Under the pieces are notes generated by a model, which saw only the letters and a list, made by a program, of their open reading frames with translations, was not told the DNA's origin and made no database searches. Made by a program: the position numbers and the translations under genes. A stretch of DNA of 43,238 nucleotides from the NCBI GenBank assembly GCA_903866915.1, contig CAIPPO010000112.1, forward strand, positions 1 to 43,238, read 5' to 3'. Shown here piece by piece: positions 7,416 through 15,883 of the stretch. The first letter of the stretch is position 1, and every line of letters begins with the position of its first letter. The DNA comes from an uncultured Mucilaginibacter sp. (GTDB taxonomy: Bacteria > Bacteroidota > Bacteroidia > Sphingobacteriales > Sphingobacteriaceae).

Positions 7416-9551
7416 TCACTCATTCACAAGAGTAAAGTCAATCTGTTTTTTGGTCAGATCTACGTTTTTAACTTTGATCCTAACTTCATCGCCCAGCTGG
7501 TAAACCTTTTTCTTTCTTTGGCCAATGATGGCATAGTTTTTTTCATCAAGGGTATAAAAATCATCGGCTATATCACGCAGGCGTATCATGCCTTCGCACT
7601 TATTCTCGATGATCTCGACATACATACCCCATTCCGTTACACCAGAAATAATACCGGTGTAAACCGTGCCAACCTGGTCCTTCAGGAATTCGGCCTGTTT
7701 GTATTTGATGGAAGAGCGTTCGGCGTCAGCAGCCTTTTTTTCTTTTTGCGAACAGTGTTCGCAAAGCTTTTCATAAAACGCTGCATTTACCGATTGGCCA
7801 TGGTTCAGGTAATGGAACAATAACCGATGTACCATTACATCGGGGTAACGGCGTATGGGTGAAGTAAAGTGCGTATAGTGATCAAATGCCAGGCCATAAT
7901 GGCTGGTTGTTTTTGTGGTATAGATAGCTTTCGCCATCGACCGGATAGCGAGGTGGGTCAATACATTCTGTTCTTTTTTGCCTTCCACATCTTCCATCAA
8001 AAAATTGAGGGATTTGGCAATTTCCTTATCCGACTTAGTGTTAATCTTGTATCCAAACCGGGCAGCAAACTGCGCAAAGTTGGCCAGAGCATCGGGTTTT
8101 GGTGAATCGTGTACCCGATAAACAAAGGTGTATTTGTTTTTACCCTTACCCATTTTGTCGACAAATTCGGCTACTTTCCGGTTGGCGAGCAGCATAAAGT
8201 CTTCAATCAATTTATGGGCATCTTTGCGTTCTTTTACATAAACGCCTATTGGGCGGCCACGTTCATCGAGGTTAAATTTAACTTCGGTTGTCTCGAAGCT
8301 TATGGCGCCGTTCTTGAATTTACGTTCGCGTAGCTTATAGGCGAGCGCATTCAGCTGGTGAATCTCTTTTGAAAGTTCGTCCGATTTATTTGCAATCACC
8401 TCCTGCACTTCCTCATAAGTAAATCGCCTGTCGGAATGGATCACCGTTTTGCCGTACCACTCATTAACGATATTAGCCTCAGCGTTCAATTCAAATACTG
8501 CGGCGAAGCAAAGCTTGTCTTCATTTGGTCTAAGCGAGCACAGGCCATTAGACAGCCTCTCAGGCAGCATAGGTATCACCCGGTCGACCAGATAAACAGA
8601 CGTGGCCCGGTCCAGTGCTTCTTTATCCAATGCCGAATCGGGCTGGATATAGTGCGAAACATCGGCTATATGCACGCCAACTTCGAAATTGCCATCTTCG
8701 AGGTATTTAAACGATAAGGCATCATCAAAATCTTTCGCATCAAATGGGTCGATCGTAAAAGTCAGGGTATCGCGGAAATCCCGGCGTTTGGCAATTTCTT
8801 CTGATGTGATTGAATCCTTAATTTCTTCCGATTCAGTTTCAACCTCAGCCGGGAACGAAAGCGGGAAGCCATATTCGGCCAGGATGGCATTCATTTCGGT
8901 GTCGTTCTCGCCCTGTACCCCCAGTACATTTTTAATTCGACCGATAGGATTTTTTGCTCCGGCCGGCCAGTCGGTTATCTCAGCAACCGCTTTTATCCCG
9001 TTACGGGCACCATTCAAGTCGCCCAGCGGGATAAAAATATCATGCTGCATCTTCCTATCGTCAGGAATAAAAAATGCAAATCGTTCGGAAACTTTCACTA
9101 TACCAGTAAACTCCAGCTTGGCCCTCTTGATGATCTCGATCACTTCACCTTCCTGCCTTGCACCCTTGCTTTTTGCATAAACGTAAACCTTTACGCGGTC
9201 GCCATTAAGGGCATTGCGCAGCTTGCGCGGAGCTACATAGATATCTGTTTCATCTTCGTCGTCAGTTACGATGAATGCTGAACCGTCATTAGTCATATCC
9301 ACCACACCTTCAATAAAGGTTTTAAGTTCCAGCAGTTGAAATTTGCCGGGAGATATTTCTTTCAGTACGCTCTTTTTAGCCTCTTCTTTCAGGATTTCAA
9401 GGATGATATCGCGCGATTCATCGTCATTGATATTTAACCGTCCTGATACCTGTTTATAATTTAGCGGAAGGTTATTGTTTTGTTCAAATACATCCAGAAC
9501 CAAACGGGTAAGTACCAGCTTGATGGAGGAGGAGTTGTTTTTCTTTGCCAT
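7416..9551 (-). CDS. rnr: Ribonuclease R
   Basis: A processive 3'-5' exoribonuclease of the RNB family that degrades structured RNA and takes part in RNA quality control. The domain order is: an N-terminal winged-helix-like region (residues 1-65), OB cold-shock domains (to about 230), the RNB catalytic domain with the metal-binding signature DPFDAKDFDDA at 268-278, and a C-terminal S1 domain (about 630-711, VGTVYTGIISGVTEWGMYVE). The RNB region also carries LSNGLCSLRPNEDKLCFA. At 711 residues it is full length. It ends without the long lysine-rich tail of E. coli RNase R. It is the first gene of a minus-strand run leading into the polyprenyl synthetase. Confidence 0.96.
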   Translation of the reverse strand: MAKKNNSSSIKLVLTRLVLDVFEQNNNLPLNYKQVSGRLNINDDESRDIILEILKEEAKKSVLKEISPGKFQLLELKTFIEGVVDMTNDGSAFIVTDDEDETDIYVAPRKLRNALNGDRVKVYVYAKSKGARQEGEVIEIIKRAKLEFTGIVKVSERFAFFIPDDRKMQHDIFIPLGDLNGARNGIKAVAEITDWPAGAKNPIGRIKNVLGVQGENDTEMNAILAEYGFPLSFPAEVETESEEIKDSITSEEIAKRRDFRDTLTFTIDPFDAKDFDDALSFKYLEDGNFEVGVHIADVSHYIQPDSALDKEALDRATSVYLVDRVIPMLPERLSNGLCSLRPNEDKLCFAAVFELNAEANIVNEWYGKTVIHSDRRFTYEEVQEVIANKSDELSKEIHQLNALAYKLRERKFKNGAISFETTEVKFNLDERGRPIGVYVKERKDAHKLIEDFMLLANRKVAEFVDKMGKGKNKYTFVYRVHDSPKPDALANFAQFAARFGYKINTKSDKEIAKSLNFLMEDVEGKKEQNVLTHLAIRSMAKAIYTTKTTSHYGLAFDHYTHFTSPIRRYPDVMVHRLLFHYLNHGQSVNAAFYEKLCEHCSQKEKKAADAERSSIKYKQAEFLKDQVGTVYTGIISGVTEWGMYVEIIENKCEGMIRLRDIADDFYTLDEKNYAIIGQRKKKVYQLGDEVRIKVKNVDLTKKQIDFTLVNE

Positions 9552-9600
9552 GGTTTATTTTGAGGCAGTATAAAAGAATAATTGAATTGGATGAATAAAT

Positions 9601-9945
9601 TTAATCGATGATGAAATGATCGTATCTGGAATTCAATATTGAAGTTTCAATCTCGTTGAGTTTGTCTTTGATTAGGCTGATCTTTTCCAGTATGTCGGTA
9701 TATCGGTTGGTTTTTGTGTTGATATTTAAAATAGCGATCCTCAATTCATTCATGTTTTGCTGATAATACATGTTTTTATCATTGGTAAGCAAAACGTTAA
9801 AACCATTTGTCTGCATTAGTTTGATCAGTTCACCATTTTTCTTTCCCATCCATTCTATATCTCTTAAGGTCACTACTTCATGATTAGAATTGAGAAAACG
9901 AAATTTTAATTTGGTTGGCAATTGCTCATCTATTAATACTTTCAT
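9601..9945 (-). CDS. DUF5615 PIN-like protein, probable toxin
   Basis: A 114-residue protein of the DUF5615/PIN-like type. The opening MKVLIDEQLPTKLKF gives the family's first acidic residue (Asp6) and the segment NVLLTNDKNMYY gives the second (usually TxDxDF). The central DxEL acid common in the family appears here as NGELIK, so one acidic position may be missing. Such proteins are considered VapC-like RNases paired with DUF433 antitoxins; that role is inferred from pairing. I chose the ATG at 9945; an in-frame ATG at 9960 would only add MILKF before the conserved start. The gene overlaps the 3' end of the upstream DUF433 gene by 20 bases, showing translational coupling. Confidence 0.8.
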   Translation of the reverse strand: MKVLIDEQLPTKLKFRFLNSNHEVVTLRDIEWMGKKNGELIKLMQTNGFNVLLTNDKNMYYQQNMNELRIAILNINTKTNRYTDILEKISLIKDKLNEIETSILNSRYDHFIID

Positions 9946-10159
9946 GAATTTGAGTATCAATAAGCAGCTTTTCAGAAAGTTTTAAGACCGCGAGACATGA
10001 TTCTTTGGGGATATAATCAAAATCACTTAAAAATTCGTGCAGTGAATCTCCGGCTTCGAGATAATCAAATAGGTTTTTTACCGGAACCCTTGTGCCCTTA
10101 AATACGGGCGTTCCATTCAATATTTCCTTGTCAACACTTATTACATCTGCAGCTTTCAT
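9926..10159 (-). CDS. DUF433 protein, probable antitoxin
   Basis: A 77-residue DUF433 protein: ISVDKEILNGTPVFKGTRVP followed by VKNLFDYLEAGDSLHEFLSDF and a helix-turn-helix-like C-terminal part. DUF433 proteins are the common first gene of DUF433-DUF5615 pairs and are thought to be DNA-binding antitoxins. An in-frame ATG at 10168 exists, but it lies inside a perfect -7 box (10166-10173), so the start at 10159 (MKAADVIS) is preferred. The pair stands alone between rnr and an ABC ATPase gene, as expected of a mobile stability module, though base composition is not visibly different. Confidence 0.8.
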   Translation of the reverse strand: MKAADVISVDKEILNGTPVFKGTRVPVKNLFDYLEAGDSLHEFLSDFDYIPKESCLAVLKLSEKLLIDTQIHESINR

Positions 10160-10165
10160 AGTATT

Positions 10166-10191
10166 CAAATATAAGATATTTGCAGCAACAA
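10166..10191 (-). promoter_or_regulatory. Promoter of the DUF433/DUF5615 pair, near-leaderless
   Basis: On the minus strand TATATTTG (10173-10166) is a perfect -7 box; TTG triplets lie 12 and 15 bases upstream (10188-10186 and 10191-10189), which is short of the usual 17-23. Only six bases separate the -7 box from the ATG at 10159, so the transcript would have a leader of a few bases or none. Confidence 0.5.
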
Positions 10192-10204
10192 AAATTAAGC
10201 GCTC

Positions 10205-11908
10205 TCAGCTTTTCGGTATTGAATCGATCAATTTTTTCGTGTATTCATTTTTAGGCCGAAAATAAATCTCATCCGGGTCGCCGGTTTCAACGATTTCGCC
10301 TTTGTTCATTACCATCACCCGATCCGAGATATGTTTGATCACCGACAAGTCGTGCGAGATGAAGATATAGGTGAGCTTAAATTCCTGCTGCAATTCACGC
10401 AACAGATTGAGCACCTGGGCCTGAACGGAAACGTCAAGCGCCGAAACTGACTCGTCGCAAATAATAAATTTGGGTTGTAGGGCCAATGCCCGGGCAATAA
10501 CAATACGCTGTCTTTGTCCACCGGAGAACTCATGTGGATATCGGTTAAAATATTCCGGTGGAAGATTTACGCGCTCAAGTAGTTCCAGCACCCGCTGTTT
10601 TCGTTTAGTATTGTTTTCAAAAAGCTCATGAACCTGCAAAGGTTCCATTAGTGAATCGCCAACGGTAAGGCGCGGATTTAAAGAAGAGTAGGGGTCCTGG
10701 AAAATGATCTGTATATCGCGACGCATATGGCGCATATCTTTTTTGCCCAGTTTGCGCAGATCGGTATTTTCAAAACTGATATCACCTGAAGTAGGTTCAA
10801 TCAACCTCAAAATGCTTCGGCCCAAAGTCGACTTGCCGCAGCCCGATTCACCTACCAGGCCTAATGTTTCTCCAGGGAAAACGTCAAAACTTACCCCGTT
10901 TACGGCCTTAATATTCTTCTTGTGTTTTCCCAACATTCCGCCACCTATTGGAAACCAGGTGCACAGTTCGTTGATCTTTAGGATGGCTTGTTGCTTATAT
11001 AAACTTTGACGATGTGCAGCGATTTCGCCCGGTTTATAGGCATTTTGAGAGCGTATTTTTTCGATCGTGCTACCTGTTTGTTCGGTATCGTCTAGAAAGT
11101 CAGCTACTACCGGCAATCTTTTCAAATGAAACTCCGGCGATGGCCGGCAGGCTAGCAAACCCCGGGTATACGGATGCCGGGGATTGGTAAAAATAGCTTT
11201 CGATGTTGCCTCTTCTACAACTTCGCCTTGATACATCACCATTACCTGATCGGCTATTTCCTTTACTACGCCAAGATCGTGGGAGATGAAAATCAAACTC
11301 ATATTGCGTTCTGCTTGCAGGCCTTGTAACAGTTCGATAATGGTTTTTTGAACGGTAACATCGAGTGCTGTGGTGGGCTCGTCGGCTATCAGTATTTCCG
11401 GATCGCAGGACAGCGCCATGGCGATCATGATACGTTGTTTTTGTCCGCCGGATAACTCATGCGGATAACTGTCAAATATCGCTTCCGGTTGGGGTAATTG
11501 AACTTCGTTGAAAAGCTTGATCACTCGTAGTCTGGCTTCCTTTTGGTTAACGCCGAGGTGTAAACGTATGGCTTCAGTAACCTGATTGCCGCAAGTAAGA
11601 ACCGGGTTAAGCGAGGTCATAGGCTCCTGGAAAATCATCGCAATGCGATTGCCCCGAATGGCCCGCATTTGATCTTCCGGTAATCTTAAAATATCAGTGT
11701 TATTTAGCAGGGTCTCACCGCTTACCAGGGTATTAGCGGCATTGTGCAAGCGCATAATTGCCAGCGAAGTGACTGATTTTCCAGAACCGGATTCGCCTAC
11801 AATACCCAAAGACTCACCTTTTGCCAGCGTAAAACTACAGTTCTTTACAGCTTCGACCAGCCCGTTTGGTGTTTTAAAACTGACTTTTAGATTTTTAACT
11901 TCCAGCAT
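10205..11908 (-). CDS. ABC transporter ATP-binding protein, two fused ATPase domains (Dpp/Opp type)
   Basis: The energising subunit of a peptide/nickel/glutathione-type importer, in the fused form (GsiA/YejF-like) where DppD and DppF equivalents are one chain of 567 residues. Domain 1 has Walker A GESGSGKS (38-45), signature LSGGQKQRI and Walker [12 protein letters not shown]. Domain 2 has Walker A GESGCGKS (353-360), signature FSGGQRQRI and Walker [12 protein letters not shown]. Both sites look active. The linker after domain 1 shows the oligopeptide-type region with [14 protein letters not shown]. No permease or binding-protein gene is next to it, so its partners are encoded elsewhere; this is usual in Bacteroidota. 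It overlaps the exonuclease stop by one base (TAATG). Confidence 0.93.
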   Translation of the reverse strand: MLEVKNLKVSFKTPNGLVEAVKNCSFTLAKGESLGIVGESGSGKSVTSLAIMRLHNAANTLVSGETLLNNTDILRLPEDQMRAIRGNRIAMIFQEPMTSLNPVLTCGNQVTEAIRLHLGVNQKEARLRVIKLFNEVQLPQPEAIFDSYPHELSGGQKQRIMIAMALSCDPEILIADEPTTALDVTVQKTIIELLQGLQAERNMSLIFISHDLGVVKEIADQVMVMYQGEVVEEATSKAIFTNPRHPYTRGLLACRPSPEFHLKRLPVVADFLDDTEQTGSTIEKIRSQNAYKPGEIAAHRQSLYKQQAILKINELCTWFPIGGGMLGKHKKNIKAVNGVSFDVFPGETLGLVGESGCGKSTLGRSILRLIEPTSGDISFENTDLRKLGKKDMRHMRRDIQIIFQDPYSSLNPRLTVGDSLMEPLQVHELFENNTKRKQRVLELLERVNLPPEYFNRYPHEFSGGQRQRIVIARALALQPKFIICDESVSALDVSVQAQVLNLLRELQQEFKLTYIFISHDLSVIKHISDRVMVMNKGEIVETGDPDEIYFRPKNEYTKKLIDSIPKS

Positions 11909-12618
11909 TATATACCAACCAAAGTTATGTTTTCATCCGGAATGAGTTCTTCACCACGATACCGTCTTAACAATTGTGCAGTAGCAATTACATCTTTCTG
12001 GCAATAATTGGCAATCCTTTCCAGGTTATTTTCTTCCCAATAAACCTGGCCTACCATACTGCCGTCTATATCATCTTTTGGTGTAGGTATATTGAAAATT
12101 GCAGTAAGAAGACTAAGCGAAGTATAACTTTTGTAATCGCCAAATTTCCATAACTCCATCGTATCAAGATGACTGATCTCCCAGGGTTTTTTGCCAGCTA
12201 TTTCAAGTTGCGAAGGAATTTTAAGCCCATTGATCAGCATGCGCCGGCAGATGTAAGGAAAGTCGAATTCTTTACCATTGTGTGCGCAAAGAATAAGGGA
12301 TGGGGGCTGAGAATGAAGTAATTCAGCAAATTTGATAAGCAATTCTTTTTCCTGGTCCGAATAAAAGGATTTCACCCGTAAACCGGTACCTCTACCTCTA
12401 GAGAATATGCCGACCGATATGCAAATGATTTTACCAAATTCTGCCCAAATACCGGCACGGCTGTAAAAATCTTCGGCGGTGTCCTCTTTCCGGGCGTGAA
12501 GGGTTTTTTGGTCCCACAGTTTTTTAATTTGCCCGGGCGCCTCGTCAAATGTGCGGTATTGAGGTACGGTCTCAATATCAAGCACCATAATATTGTTTAG
12601 TTCGTATTGTTCGAGCAT
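11908..12618 (-). CDS. PolB-like 3'-5' exonuclease (DnaQ fold)
   Basis: A predicted 3'-5' exonuclease related to the proofreading domain of family B DNA polymerases (DEDD superfamily), without a polymerase. Exo I is LDIETVP with Asp14 and Glu16; Exo II is CAHNGKEFDFPYI; Exo III is ANYCQKDVIATAQLLRRY. All four acidic positions appear present. The 236-residue length fits the stand-alone family. Its natural substrate is unknown. The stop codon shares a base with the ATP-binding protein start, so the two are translated together, although no functional link is obvious. The gene starts 70 bases downstream of the pbpC stop. Confidence 0.88.
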   Translation of the reverse strand: MLEQYELNNIMVLDIETVPQYRTFDEAPGQIKKLWDQKTLHARKEDTAEDFYSRAGIWAEFGKIICISVGIFSRGRGTGLRVKSFYSDQEKELLIKFAELLHSQPPSLILCAHNGKEFDFPYICRRMLINGLKIPSQLEIAGKKPWEISHLDTMELWKFGDYKSYTSLSLLTAIFNIPTPKDDIDGSMVGQVYWEENNLERIANYCQKDVIATAQLLRRYRGEELIPDENITLVGI

Positions 12619-12688
12619 GGGTGTTTAAATAGGAAGACAATATACTAAATGTGCATGATTGCAGATGTATTATAAATTTGGGGAGGTC

Positions 12689-15082
12689 TTATTTGGCGGT
12701 GATATCAAAACTCACGTCAGTAGTATTCCCATTGGCATCCACCAGTGTCAACTTATGATGGCCCTCTGATGGGTTTAAAGCCATTTGATGAAAATCGGTT
12801 GTTTCCCCCACATATTGGTCATCCAGATGCCAGAATATTTTTATGCCTGCTTGGCGGTGAGCTGCATTGCAAACCATACGACCACGCTTGCCATCTACCT
12901 CCAATGGGACGTAAACTTTAGCGCCTTCTTTAGGGTAAATAATTTCCATTGGATTGCTTTTTACAGCCAATGCGCAGTCGGCTCTGAAGGGCGGCAAAAC
13001 ATGATACTGGTAATTTTTTGCCCTGTAATAATACTCCATGGAGGGAGGTAAAACAAACCAATTCCTCGTAATCATGGCTGATGGGCTCAGACAGTCGCCG
13101 GTAACCTGCCATTTGCCCGTTTGATCTAAATGAATTTGCTGATGCCATGGACATACAGGTGCTTTCAGGCCGCTTTGTGGAACCCAAACCTGGTCAACAT
13201 CATCGCAATAAATACCGGCCCGGAAGCCGCTCTGCCGACATACCCTGATCTTTACCATATCATTCAGGGGCATCCTGAACCATTCGCGCGATACAGGTAG
13301 CAATCTGAAAACCTGGAATAAGATTGGCGCAGCAGTGTTGATGCCCGTTAGGCCGGGCCTTCCTTCGCCATCGGTATTGCCTACCCAAATGGCTACAACA
13401 TAGCGCGGTGTAATACCAATCGCCCAGCCATCGCGAAAGCCAAAACTGGTGCCGGTCTTCCAGGCGATCCTTTGAGTAGAACTGAACTGCTGCCATAACA
13501 TTTCTTCCCCCGGCCGCATTACTTCTTCCATGGCATGAAAAGTAAAATAAATGGATGCAGCATCAAAAAGGCCGTTTTTTCCCAGGTGATGCACTTTGGG
13601 TAGCTGGTGGCTGTACACCGGGTTATGATAATCGGCTGTATCGTATGCGCCTTTATAGGCACCGTTATAATGGTTCAGTACCCGGGCCATGTCGGCATAA
13701 GCGCCAGCCAGTTCCCAAAGCGTGTTTTCTCCGCCACCTAATATGAGCGACAAGCCATAATGATCTGCCGGCTTGTTTAAAGTAGTGATGCCAACCTGGT
13801 GCAGTAAGTCGTAGAATCGTTCGAATTTGTATTGCTGTAACATCTTTACAGCCGGAACATTTAAGGAGCGCGAAAGTGCCCTTGATGCCGGAACGGCTCC
13901 GTCATAAACTAAATCAAAATTTTTAGGGTGAAAGCTTAGTATCTGCGTTGGCACATCGGGTACCAGGCTATTGGGCAATAGCAAGCCATCATGCAGCATC
14001 GAAGCATAAAGTAGCGGTTTAAGCGTACTTCCCGGACTCCTTGGCGCATTTACTACATCTACATCACTTTGCATAGTAGTGTCTTCGGGGTGCGATATGT
14101 TGCCCGCATAGGCCAGCGTAGCGCCGGTTTCCACATCGATTACCACAGCGGCTATATTGTTGATATCGTTACCTTTTAATACCTCGTGATTTCGTTCTAA
14201 AATGTCATTTACTTGTTTTTGTAGCGAGGCATGAATCGTAGTCTTGATACGCGTCAGGCTATCCGGATTATACACATGATCGGCTTTAAAACGTTGCAGC
14301 AGGTGAGGGGCAAGCTGCGGCAGCGCTACAGGCTTATCTGGGATTGGTTCCAATTTAGCGAGGGACGCGGTTGAAGCATCGATGGTACCCTGTTCCTGTA
14401 ATTTATCCAGCAGCAAATTGCGCTTCCTGAGTAATAGCTGTTTGTTTTTGCCGGGATGGACTAACGACGGTGAATTTGGAAGTACCGCCATGGCCGCCAT
14501 TTCGCCCCAGGAAAGCTTATCGGGGCTACGGCCAAAATACCTCCAGGACGCTGCGTCTAAGCCAACCACGTTCGAGCCAAAGGGGGCATTGCTGGCATAC
14601 ATAGACAGTATTTCTTTTTTATTGTACCGAAGTTCCAGTCGCAATGCTTTAAATAGTTCGGTAAACTTATGCCAGTAAGTACGCTTGTCTTTGGTTGATA
14701 GCCTGATCACCTGCATAGTCAGCGTACTTCCACCGCTTACCACATGTCTGCCGCCAATATTTTGTTTGATAGCCCGCCCGAGGGCTATTATATCTACACC
14801 CGGGTGGTGCTCAAAGCGCTTATCTTCGAAAGCCAAAATACATTGCTTAAATTTGATCGGTACAGCCGTATCATAAGGAAAGCGCCACTGCCCATCACTG
14901 GCGATGGAAGCACCTAGTAGTTGCCCCTGATCATCGTCGATTACATAACTGGTGGGATAGGTAAACAGTGTTTTTGGCAGGCAAAACCAAAACCACAGCA
15001 GGCAGCCGACCCAAAAAGTAAGTATTATGATTACTTTTGGCTTTCTGAGAGCGATTTTTATACGGTTCAGCCTTAGCTGCAT
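12689..15082 (-). CDS. pbpC: Penicillin-binding protein 1C (bifunctional glycosyltransferase/transpeptidase)
   Basis: A class A PBP of the PBP1C type, which polymerises and cross-links peptidoglycan. A membrane helix (about residues 16-36) anchors it in the inner membrane. The GT51 domain has the catalytic Glu86 in FEDKRFEHHPGVD and GGSTLTMQVIRL. The transpeptidase has the nucleophile motif STLK (Ser352), SLN (406-408) and KTG (542-544). A C-terminal PBPC domain with IYPKEGAKVYVPLEVDG follows (about residues 705-795) and identifies the subtype. The length of 797 is typical. In many bacteria pbpC is neighbour to a bacterial alpha-2-macroglobulin, as here, where the two are split by one gene on the other strand. 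Its start codon is only three bases from the divergent glycosyltransferase start. Confidence 0.95.
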   Translation of the reverse strand: MQLRLNRIKIALRKPKVIIILTFWVGCLLWFWFCLPKTLFTYPTSYVIDDDQGQLLGASIASDGQWRFPYDTAVPIKFKQCILAFEDKRFEHHPGVDIIALGRAIKQNIGGRHVVSGGSTLTMQVIRLSTKDKRTYWHKFTELFKALRLELRYNKKEILSMYASNAPFGSNVVGLDAASWRYFGRSPDKLSWGEMAAMAVLPNSPSLVHPGKNKQLLLRKRNLLLDKLQEQGTIDASTASLAKLEPIPDKPVALPQLAPHLLQRFKADHVYNPDSLTRIKTTIHASLQKQVNDILERNHEVLKGNDINNIAAVVIDVETGATLAYAGNISHPEDTTMQSDVDVVNAPRSPGSTLKPLLYASMLHDGLLLPNSLVPDVPTQILSFHPKNFDLVYDGAVPASRALSRSLNVPAVKMLQQYKFERFYDLLHQVGITTLNKPADHYGLSLILGGGENTLWELAGAYADMARVLNHYNGAYKGAYDTADYHNPVYSHQLPKVHHLGKNGLFDAASIYFTFHAMEEVMRPGEEMLWQQFSSTQRIAWKTGTSFGFRDGWAIGITPRYVVAIWVGNTDGEGRPGLTGINTAAPILFQVFRLLPVSREWFRMPLNDMVKIRVCRQSGFRAGIYCDDVDQVWVPQSGLKAPVCPWHQQIHLDQTGKWQVTGDCLSPSAMITRNWFVLPPSMEYYYRAKNYQYHVLPPFRADCALAVKSNPMEIIYPKEGAKVYVPLEVDGKRGRMVCNAAHRQAGIKIFWHLDDQYVGETTDFHQMALNPSEGHHKLTLVDANGNTTDVSFDITAK

Positions 15083-15085
15083 AAT

Positions 15086-15808
15086 ATGAAATTTAAAAAG
15101 TTATCGATCGTCATCCCCGCTTACAACGAAGGTAATACCATTCACCTGATCCTGGATAAAATTAAAGCCGTTGAGCTTATCAATCACCTAACCAAAGAGA
15201 TCATCATTGTCAACGATTGTTCCACCGACCATACCGAAAACGCAATTGTTGATTATCGATCAAACAATCCCGACCTCGAAATCCGTTATTACAAACATGA
15301 AGTCAATAAAGGTAAAGGTGCCGCATTGCATACTGGTATTGCCCAGGCAACCGGTGAATACCTCATTATACAGGATGCCGACCTGGAATACGACCCCGCC
15401 GAATATAACGACTTGCTAAAACCCGTTTGCAAAGGCTTTGCTGATGTTGTTTACGGTTCGCGCTTTACGGGCAGTAATCCGCATCGTATCCTGTTTTTTT
15501 GGCATACTATTGGCAACAAATATCTTACCTTTTTGTCCAACATGTTCTCTAATCTTAACCTTACGGACATGGAGACTTGCTATAAACTTTTCGATACAAG
15601 TATCATCCAGTCGGTCAAACTAAAAGAACAGCGTTTCGGCTTCGAACCTGAAGTCACCCAAAAAATAGCCCGTATTCCCGGCATCCGTATCTACGAAGTA
15701 GGCATTTCCTATTACGGCCGAACTTATGAGGACGGCAAGAAGATAGGGTGGAGGGACGGAGTAAGGGCGATCTGGTGTGTACTAAAATACGGGTTTTTTA
15801 AGTTGTGA
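15086..15808 (+). CDS. GT2 family glycosyltransferase (polyprenyl-phosphate type)
   Basis: A 240-residue GT-A fold glycosyltransferase related to dolichyl-phosphate mannose synthase. The nucleotide-sugar binding start KLSIVIPAYNEGNTI and VNDCSTDHT are present, the metal-binding DAD is at 97-99 (QDADLEYDP), and the acceptor-side motif RFGFEPEVTQKIAR follows near residue 182. There are no C-terminal membrane helices, so it is a soluble or peripheral enzyme probably acting on an undecaprenyl-phosphate acceptor; the sugar is unknown. It is the only plus-strand gene in the middle of the window and lies between pbpC and the macroglobulin. The ATG is fixed by the conserved N-terminus; that leaves three bases to the pbpC start, so each promoter must lie inside the other gene. 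Confidence 0.92.
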   Translation: MKFKKLSIVIPAYNEGNTIHLILDKIKAVELINHLTKEIIIVNDCSTDHTENAIVDYRSNNPDLEIRYYKHEVNKGKGAALHTGIAQATGEYLIIQDADLEYDPAEYNDLLKPVCKGFADVVYGSRFTGSNPHRILFFWHTIGNKYLTFLSNMFSNLNLTDMETCYKLFDTSIIQSVKLKEQRFGFEPEVTQKIARIPGIRIYEVGISYYGRTYEDGKKIGWRDGVRAIWCVLKYGFFKL

Positions 15809-15811
15809 TTA

Positions 15812-15869
15812 GTGATTAGTTAATATGTTAATTGGCGACCAGGTTACTAATCACATATTAACTAATCAC
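15812..15869. terminator. 17-bp palindrome between convergent genes
   Basis: A perfect 17-bp inverted repeat (GTGATTAGTTAATATGT at 15812-15828, ACATATTAACTAATCAC at 15853-15869) with a 24-base loop fills the gap between the convergent glycosyltransferase and macroglobulin genes. The word TGATTAG/CTAATCA occurs several times in and around the arms. It could act as a two-way terminator, though no clear T-run follows either arm. Confidence 0.55.
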
Positions 15870-15883
15870 AAGTTAACCAATCA

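Noticed and set aside
11697..11945. Open frames opposite the ABC ATPase, RNase R, topoisomerase and macroglobulin genes
   Set aside because: They lie antisense to well-supported genes, have unusual residue make-up (rich in Ser, Pro, Cys) and no known motif.
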